Assembly (NCBI GenBank): GCA_947173755.1
Contig: CAMWGM010000087.1
Coordinates: 1-6,554, forward strand
Direction: 5' to 3'
From: an uncultured Muribaculaceae bacterium
GTDB taxonomy: Bacteria; Bacteroidota; Bacteroidia; Bacteroidales; Muribaculaceae
Length of the DNA stretch: 6,554 nt
Below are positions 5,446-6,554 of this stretch, piece after piece. The first letter of the stretch is position 1. Every line of letters begins with the position of its first letter. The notes under the pieces are model-generated. The model saw only the letters and a program-made list of their open reading frames with translations, searched no databases and was not told the origin of the DNA. A program made the position numbers and the translations under genes.

Positions 5446-6075
5446 TCAGTCGGACGGAACGACATAAGGGCTTTCCTCCGGGAGGAATCCGCCTGACGCG
5501 AAGAGCCGGTAGATGCGCAGACAGGCCCAGGCATCAAGGGATGCATAGGTCATCTGGGCAGGGGTGAGACGGGGCGCCTCCCAGTTGGAGAGTCGCTGTC
5601 CCTTGGATATGCGGAGTCCGAAGATTATTGCGTAGATTTTCTGAAGGCTCGCATCGGTAATGCCGTAACGCTTGACTATCTCCTGAAGATCTTCGAAGCC
5701 ACCCGGGGTGAAAGGAGCGAGACGCTGCAGCCCATGGAAATCATCCTTGAGCGAAAGGCCCACCTTTACAGGGGTCGGGCTTTCGAGAAAGTCGACAAGC
5801 TGAGGGATAAAGCCGATCTTGTTGAGACGGAAGAGATAGCAATGGTCGGCGGTGGAGATCTGGACAAGAGAGAGACGGTTGGTCTGCCCTTTGCGGAAAT
5901 TAGGCTTTGTCTCCGTGTCAAACCCCACCACATCAGCGCATGAGAGACGCTCGAGGACAGCCACAGCGTCGGCGTCAGTCTCGACCACAGTGATGGCACC
6001 GCCGAAAGTTTCGACGGGCATCGCGGCCACTGCTTCCTTGGATATGGCTATCGTTATCGGGGCTTGATCTGACAT
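5446..6075 (-). CDS. DEDDy-family 3'-5' exonuclease
   Basis: A 209-residue single-domain exonuclease related to the RNase D / WRN exonuclease fold, which removes nucleotides from 3' ends using two metal ions. The acidic catalytic set is complete: Asp53 and Glu55 in VVGFDTETKP (Exo I), Asp112 in VGLSLKDDFHGL (Exo II), and Tyr177 with Asp181 in YASLDAW (Exo III, the Y-x3-D form that defines DEDDy). LSLVQIST (68-75) is the usual strand after Exo I. There is no HRDC or polymerase domain, so it is the short stand-alone type. Whether the substrate is RNA or DNA cannot be told. The frame extends to an ATG at 6105, but that codon lies at or upstream of the expected transcription start and beside the -7 box, so the ATG at 6075 is chosen. 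It appears monocistronic, and no hairpin terminator is visible downstream. Confidence 0.9.
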   Translation of the reverse strand: MSDQAPITIAISKEAVAAMPVETFGGAITVVETDADAVAVLERLSCADVVGFDTETKPNFRKGQTNRLSLVQISTADHCYLFRLNKIGFIPQLVDFLESPTPVKVGLSLKDDFHGLQRLAPFTPGGFEDLQEIVKRYGITDASLQKIYAIIFGLRISKGQRLSNWEAPRLTPAQMTYASLDAWACLRIYRLFASGGFLPEESPYVVPSD

Positions 6076-6092
6076 TCTCTTGAAATTTACGG

Positions 6093-6123
6093 CAAAAGTA
6101 CACATTTTATCCGATATGTCAAA
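6093..6123 (-). promoter_or_regulatory. Bacteroidota-type promoter of the exonuclease gene
   Basis: On the minus strand TTTG (6123-6120) is followed after 19 nt by TACTTTTG (6100-6093), both exact consensus matches. Transcription should begin near 6088, leaving about 12 nt before the ATG at 6075. The -7 octamer is identical to that of the FNT gene. Confidence 0.82.
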
Positions 6124-6217
6124 ATTTGCGTTGAGGCTTCAGAATTGTGCCACGATTGGCCTTTTTGTCGAAATTTTGAGAATGTTCCACCTATTTGAAG
6201 AAAAATATTGGGTGGTT

Positions 6218-6249
6218 TTTCGCATTACTCAAATAAATTGCTACTTTTG
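6218..6249 (+). promoter_or_regulatory. Promoter of the efflux adaptor gene
   Basis: TACTTTTG at 6242-6249 matches the -7 consensus. The -33 position, 20 nt upstream (6218-6221), reads TTTC, one base from TTTG. Predicted start of transcription is near 6254, giving a leader of about 83 nt before the ATG at 6337. It is divergent from the exonuclease promoter, and the two do not overlap. Confidence 0.68.
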
Positions 6250-6336
6250 CAGATAATTTGCGCCGATTACGCACTTCCTTGTTGAAAATAAATAAAAAAC
6301 ATAAGGTATAATTTCACACTCAACCAACCCTATTCA

Positions 6337-6554
6337 ATGAAAGCCATTCTTTCATCATTAGCAGCGGCCACTCTCGTGCTCGGCATGACAGGCTGCAAAG
6401 GCAAGCAGCAGCAGATGCAGATGCCCGACCCGCAGATCGCCACCATCACCGTCAGCAAGTCTCCCACCACTCTCCAGACAGAACTTCCCGCCACCATCAA
6501 GGGCAAGACCGATATCGACATCCGTCCGCAAGTGACAGGTTTCATCACCAAAGT
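6337..6554 (+). CDS. RND efflux periplasmic adaptor lipoprotein, 5' part only
   Basis: The start of a membrane fusion protein of the AcrA/MexA type, which links an inner-membrane RND pump to an outer-membrane channel. The 72 residues visible comprise a lipoprotein signal (MKAILSSLAAATLVLGMTGC, lipidation at Cys20), a Gln/Met-rich linker (KGKQQQMQMPDP), the first strand (IATITVSKSP) and the characteristic TDIDIRPQVTGFITKV at about 58-73, which opens the lipoyl/barrel core. This is the usual order for adaptors in Bacteroidota. The ATG at 6337 is the only start that gives a proper signal peptide. The partner pump and channel genes, normally downstream, lie beyond the window. Substrate cannot be inferred. 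Confidence 0.88.
   Translation, partial: MKAILSSLAAATLVLGMTGCKGKQQQMQMPDPQIATITVSKSPTTLQTELPATIKGKTDIDIRPQVTGFITK

Overview
The window looks like the chromosome of a Bacteroidota bacterium of order Bacteroidales, most likely a gut lineage near Muribaculaceae. Support comes from the fused NuoCD subunit, the wording of NuoA and NuoB, a lipoprotein TPR/HTH protein of a type common in this phylum, and promoters of the Bacteroidota kind (TTTG, about 20 nt, TAnnTTTG) rather than the E. coli kind. The family-level placement is inference.

Layout, left to right. Positions 1-1698 (minus strand) hold the head of a respiratory complex I operon, transcribed right to left: nuoA, nuoB, then a nuoCD fusion cut by the window edge. 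nuoA and nuoB overlap by 10 bp, and nuoB has a strong Shine-Dalgarno sequence inside nuoA. A formate/nitrite-transporter family gene (1869-2675, minus) follows with its own near-perfect promoter. That promoter shows the true start is the ATG at 2675, not an upstream TTG. Positions 2735-3318 carry no convincing gene but are structured: a GC-rich hairpin, a long inverted repeat enclosing an 11-codon ORF, a small ORF interrupted by a stop, a TAnnTTTG box, and five direct repeats spaced 10.5 bp apart on average.

Positions 3319-5305 (minus) form a two-gene unit. A 71-residue two-helix membrane protein is coupled by a 4-bp ATGA overlap to a 567-residue protein with a lipobox, TPR region, transmembrane segment, coiled coil and C-terminal helix-turn-helix. 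A textbook terminator closes the unit. Next is a DEDDy 3'-5' exonuclease (5446-6075, minus) with its own promoter. A divergent lipoprotein adaptor of an RND efflux pump starts at 6337 (plus) and runs off the right edge.

Functionally, the left side is anaerobic energy metabolism (complex I, then a small-anion channel). The middle is a candidate membrane-linked regulatory module beside a repeat-rich non-coding region. The right side is nucleic-acid processing and efflux. The most unusual stretch is 2735-3318: its phased repeats lie just upstream of a minus-strand promoter-like box, as an activator array or bent-DNA element would. No direct link between these repeats and the nearby HTH protein is shown by the sequence.
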